Shown here: positions 37,607 through 39,466 of the stretch, piece after piece
How positions within the stretch are numbered: position 1 is the stretch's first letter
How the letters are laid out: each line of letters opens with the position of its first letter
Assembly (NCBI GenBank): GCA_003252375.1
Contig: QKEJ01000128.1
Location: 1 to 39,466, forward strand
Length of the DNA: 39,466 bases
Direction of reading: 5' to 3'
From: Halodesulfovibrio sp.
GTDB taxonomy: Bacteria; Desulfobacterota; Desulfovibrionia; Desulfovibrionales; Desulfovibrionaceae
The notes under the pieces: generated by a model
Database searches by the model: none
Told to the model about the DNA's origin: nothing
The model's input: only the letters and a program-made list of their open reading frames with translations
Translations under genes and position numbers: made by a program

Positions 37607-38581
37607 ATGAAACGCATCCTTGCAGCCGACATCGGCGGCACCAACAGCCGATTTGCAGCCTTCACGCTGGAGGCCGGTGCCCTGCGCCATGGGCAGAGTG
37701 TCTGGCTGCCCACCAGCCAGTCAACCAGCTTTGCCCACCTGCTGGAGCAACTGGGTGAAGCCGACTTTCCCTGCATGCCCCACCTGGCCGACATGGTGGT
37801 TCTTGCCGTTGCCGGGCCTGTAGAAGATGGACGCCGGGCTGAACTGGCGAATATTCCATGGGACATAGATCTTGATGATCTGTCCCCGGACAAGGGGTGC
37901 ACCACCGCCATACTCATAAACGATTTCATGGCCCAGGCGTATGCATGCCTCAGCCCTGCGTCAACCGGCACGGTATGCATACTCCCCGGAACCCCGATAC
38001 CCGATACTCCCAAAGCCATCATGGGGGCCGGTACGGGATTCGGTCATGCCCTCATTCTGGAGCCATCGCCGGGCACCGTTGTGGCCATCCCCTCGGAAGG
38101 CGGGCACGCCCTCTTCCCGTTCGTGAACAACGAGGAAATGGAGTTTGCCCAATTCCTCATGGCCGAAACGGGACGCTCCAGGGTGGTGGGAGACATGGTT
38201 GTCTCCGGTACCGGCATACGCACCCTGCACGCATTTTTCACCGGCGAACGCATCTCCGCCCGGGAGGTCACAGCCAGACTGACGCCCGATTCGCCCGTCC
38301 TCTCCTGGTTTGCCCGATTCTTCGGCAGAGCCTGCCATGATTTCGTACTGAAGACCCTGGCCCGTGGCGGTCTCTATCTCACGGGCGGCGTGGCATCCGG
38401 AAACCCCGCTATTGTCCGGCACCCGGCCTTTGCAGAAGAGTTCCTCGATAGCGACCGCTACAGACACATGCTCTCGACCATCCCCGTACAGCTCAACATC
38501 AACGAGGAATTCGGCCTCTGGGGAGCAGCCCAGCTCGGTGCCATGCGCCTTGCCGACGCCGCAGGGAACCACCGGACATGA
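37607..38581 (+). CDS. glk: Glucokinase
   Basis: A 324-residue Glk-family sugar kinase that phosphorylates glucose with ATP. The N-terminal phosphate loop AADIGGTNSRFA, the VAGPVEDGRRAELANIPWDID segment, ND in INDFMAQA (catalytic aspartate), GAGTGFGHALI, the SEGGHALF motif and LTGGVASGNP are all in order. The C-terminal end is normal. It follows the unknown beta-rich gene by 41 bases, and the next gene overlaps its stop, so they are translationally coupled. Confidence 0.95.
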   Translation: MKRILAADIGGTNSRFAAFTLEAGALRHGQSVWLPTSQSTSFAHLLEQLGEADFPCMPHLADMVVLAVAGPVEDGRRAELANIPWDIDLDDLSPDKGCTTAILINDFMAQAYACLSPASTGTVCILPGTPIPDTPKAIMGAGTGFGHALILEPSPGTVVAIPSEGGHALFPFVNNEEMEFAQFLMAETGRSRVVGDMVVSGTGIRTLHAFFTGERISAREVTARLTPDSPVLSWFARFFGRACHDFVLKTLARGGLYLTGGVASGNPAIVRHPAFAEEFLDSDRYRHMLSTIPVQLNINEEFGLWGAAQLGAMRLADAAGNHRT

Positions 38582-39324
38582 CCCCTGTGCAAACGCCACA
38601 CAAGACACCTTCCCAGACGTCCGGCAGGAAAAAAGTCATTCTGCTGCTCCTGCTGGCAGCCGCCGTGGCGCTCTTTTTCATCCTCGAACTCGACCAGTAC
38701 CTCACGCTCTCCTATATCAAGAGTCAGCAGGAAGCGTTGCAAAGCTTCACCCGCCAGCACACGTTCCTCACCCTGCTGGCCTACGCCGGTGCCTACATTG
38801 CCGCCTCGGCCCTTTCGCTTCCCGGAGCCGCTGTCATGACACTCGCAGGAGGTGCCCTGTTCGGCTTCTGGCCCGCGCTTGTTGTCATCTCCTTTGCCTC
38901 CAGCATCGGCGCCACCCTTGCCTGCCTTGTCTCCCGCTATGTCCTGCGAAGCTGGGTACAGCAACGGTTTGCCACGCCTCTATCCCGGATCGATTCAGGC
39001 ATCACCACCGAAGGCCCCTTCTACCTTTTCACCCTTCGGCTCGTTCCCGTGTTTCCGTTCTTTCTCGTCAACCTCGGCATGGGACTCACCTCCCTTCCGC
39101 TGCGCACATTCTACTGGATATCACAGCTGGGCATGCTGCCCGGAACCGCTGTATACGTGAATGCAGGCAGGGAACTGGGACAGCTGGAAAGCCTTTCGGG
39201 CATCCTTTCCCCTTCGCTGCTGGCTTCCTTTGCCCTGCTCGGACTCTTTCCCCTTGGTGCCCGACTGCTCGCAAAGCGACTGCGGGCTAAACGGCACGCC
39301 GGTCCGGCTTCACGTCACCTCTAG
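38578..39324 (+). CDS. TVP38/TMEM64 (DedA-related) family membrane protein
   Basis: A 248-residue polytopic membrane protein. One N-terminal segment (VILLLLLAAAVALFFI) and four or five more fit the SNARE-associated/VTT fold of TVP38/TMEM64. The conserved stretch SLPGAAVMTLAGGALFGFWPA and the LRLVPVFPFFLVNLGMGLT motif, with its arginine and prolines, are present. The family is linked to lipid scrambling or transport. The ATG overlaps the glk stop as ATGA. A disulfide-reductase-like gene follows by 18 bases, a pairing seen in other bacteria, so a joint redox-membrane function is possible (inference). Confidence 0.93.
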   Translation: MTPVQTPHKTPSQTSGRKKVILLLLLAAAVALFFILELDQYLTLSYIKSQQEALQSFTRQHTFLTLLAYAGAYIAASALSLPGAAVMTLAGGALFGFWPALVVISFASSIGATLACLVSRYVLRSWVQQRFATPLSRIDSGITTEGPFYLFTLRLVPVFPFFLVNLGMGLTSLPLRTFYWISQLGMLPGTAVYVNAGRELGQLESLSGILSPSLLASFALLGLFPLGARLLAKRLRAKRHAGPASRHL

Positions 39325-39342
39325 TCCCGTGGAGGGATATGC

Positions 39343-39466
39343 ATGGCAACCTACGACTATGACATGATCGTGCTCGGAGCCGGGGCCGCCGGACTGACCG
39401 TCACCGCCGGAGCAGCGCGGCTTGGCGTCAGGGTGCTCCTGGTGGAACGGGAGCCGCTTCTCGGTG
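39343..39466 (+). CDS. FAD-dependent pyridine nucleotide-disulfide oxidoreductase, 5' part
   Basis: Only the first 41 codons are in the window. They read ATYDYDMIVLGAGAAGLT with the dinucleotide-binding GxGxxG motif, then VLLVEREPLLG. This fits the FAD domain of mercuric-reductase/dihydrolipoamide-dehydrogenase-like proteins, often encoded beside a TVP38 protein. GGAGG lies seven bases before the ATG. The redox-active cysteine pair would follow just beyond the window, so the exact family is not settled. Confidence 0.8.
   Translation, partial: MATYDYDMIVLGAGAAGLTVTAGAARLGVRVLLVEREPLLG

Overview
The window is high-GC chromosomal DNA, most likely from a sulfate reducer of the Desulfovibrionaceae or a close relative. 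This rests on family content (a small siroheme/ferredoxin sulfite-reductase-like protein, an amphi-Trp protein, a two-CW chemoreceptor, a PP-loop tRNA thiolase-like protein) and on the gene style. It is not a taxonomic proof. I see no rRNA, tRNA, CRISPR array, insertion sequence or integrase.

Layout. The window opens inside a GGDEF protein (2-586). A sodium:solute symporter follows on the minus strand, then a structured, AT-rich 525-base gap and a PP-loop enzyme. recA and alaS lie on the plus strand (3898-7695), each followed by a hairpin. A minus-strand run then holds a small amphi-Trp protein, phoB-pstB-phoU with a Pho-box-like array upstream, an RNase D-like exonuclease, and an operon of a siroheme/ferredoxin protein and a NapH-like membrane Fe-S protein preceded by a CRP/FNR-type palindrome. 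Next comes the conserved block rpmH-rnpA-yidD-yidC-jag-mnmE (18708 down to 13469). Beyond it are a FlgO-family protein, a lipoprotein, an orphan HPt protein, and groES-groEL with a clear CIRCE element.

The most interesting part is 23436-30464, all on the minus strand. It runs from a Uup-like ABC-F ATPase to a protein I read as a tRNA-dependent cyclodipeptide synthase of the XYP type. Two tandem paralogous periplasmic solute-binding proteins and a hybrid histidine kinase with a degenerate first receiver follow. Two of these genes have inverted repeats folded around their ribosome-binding sites. No cyclodipeptide tailoring enzyme is nearby.

From 30695 to the end the plus strand carries a chemoreceptor with a cysteine-rich tail, a small helical protein, an aminoglycoside-phosphotransferase-fold kinase, a periplasmic MsrA, an unknown beta-rich protein, glucokinase, a TVP38-family membrane protein and the start of a flavoprotein disulfide reductase. 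YajQ and a DEAD-box helicase are on the minus strand between them.

Most of the window is housekeeping. The cyclodipeptide synthase cluster, the sulfite-reductase-like operon and the PhoB leader are the parts most worth experimental attention. Start codons were moved from the longest open frame to the one with a Shine-Dalgarno sequence wherever the sequence supports that.
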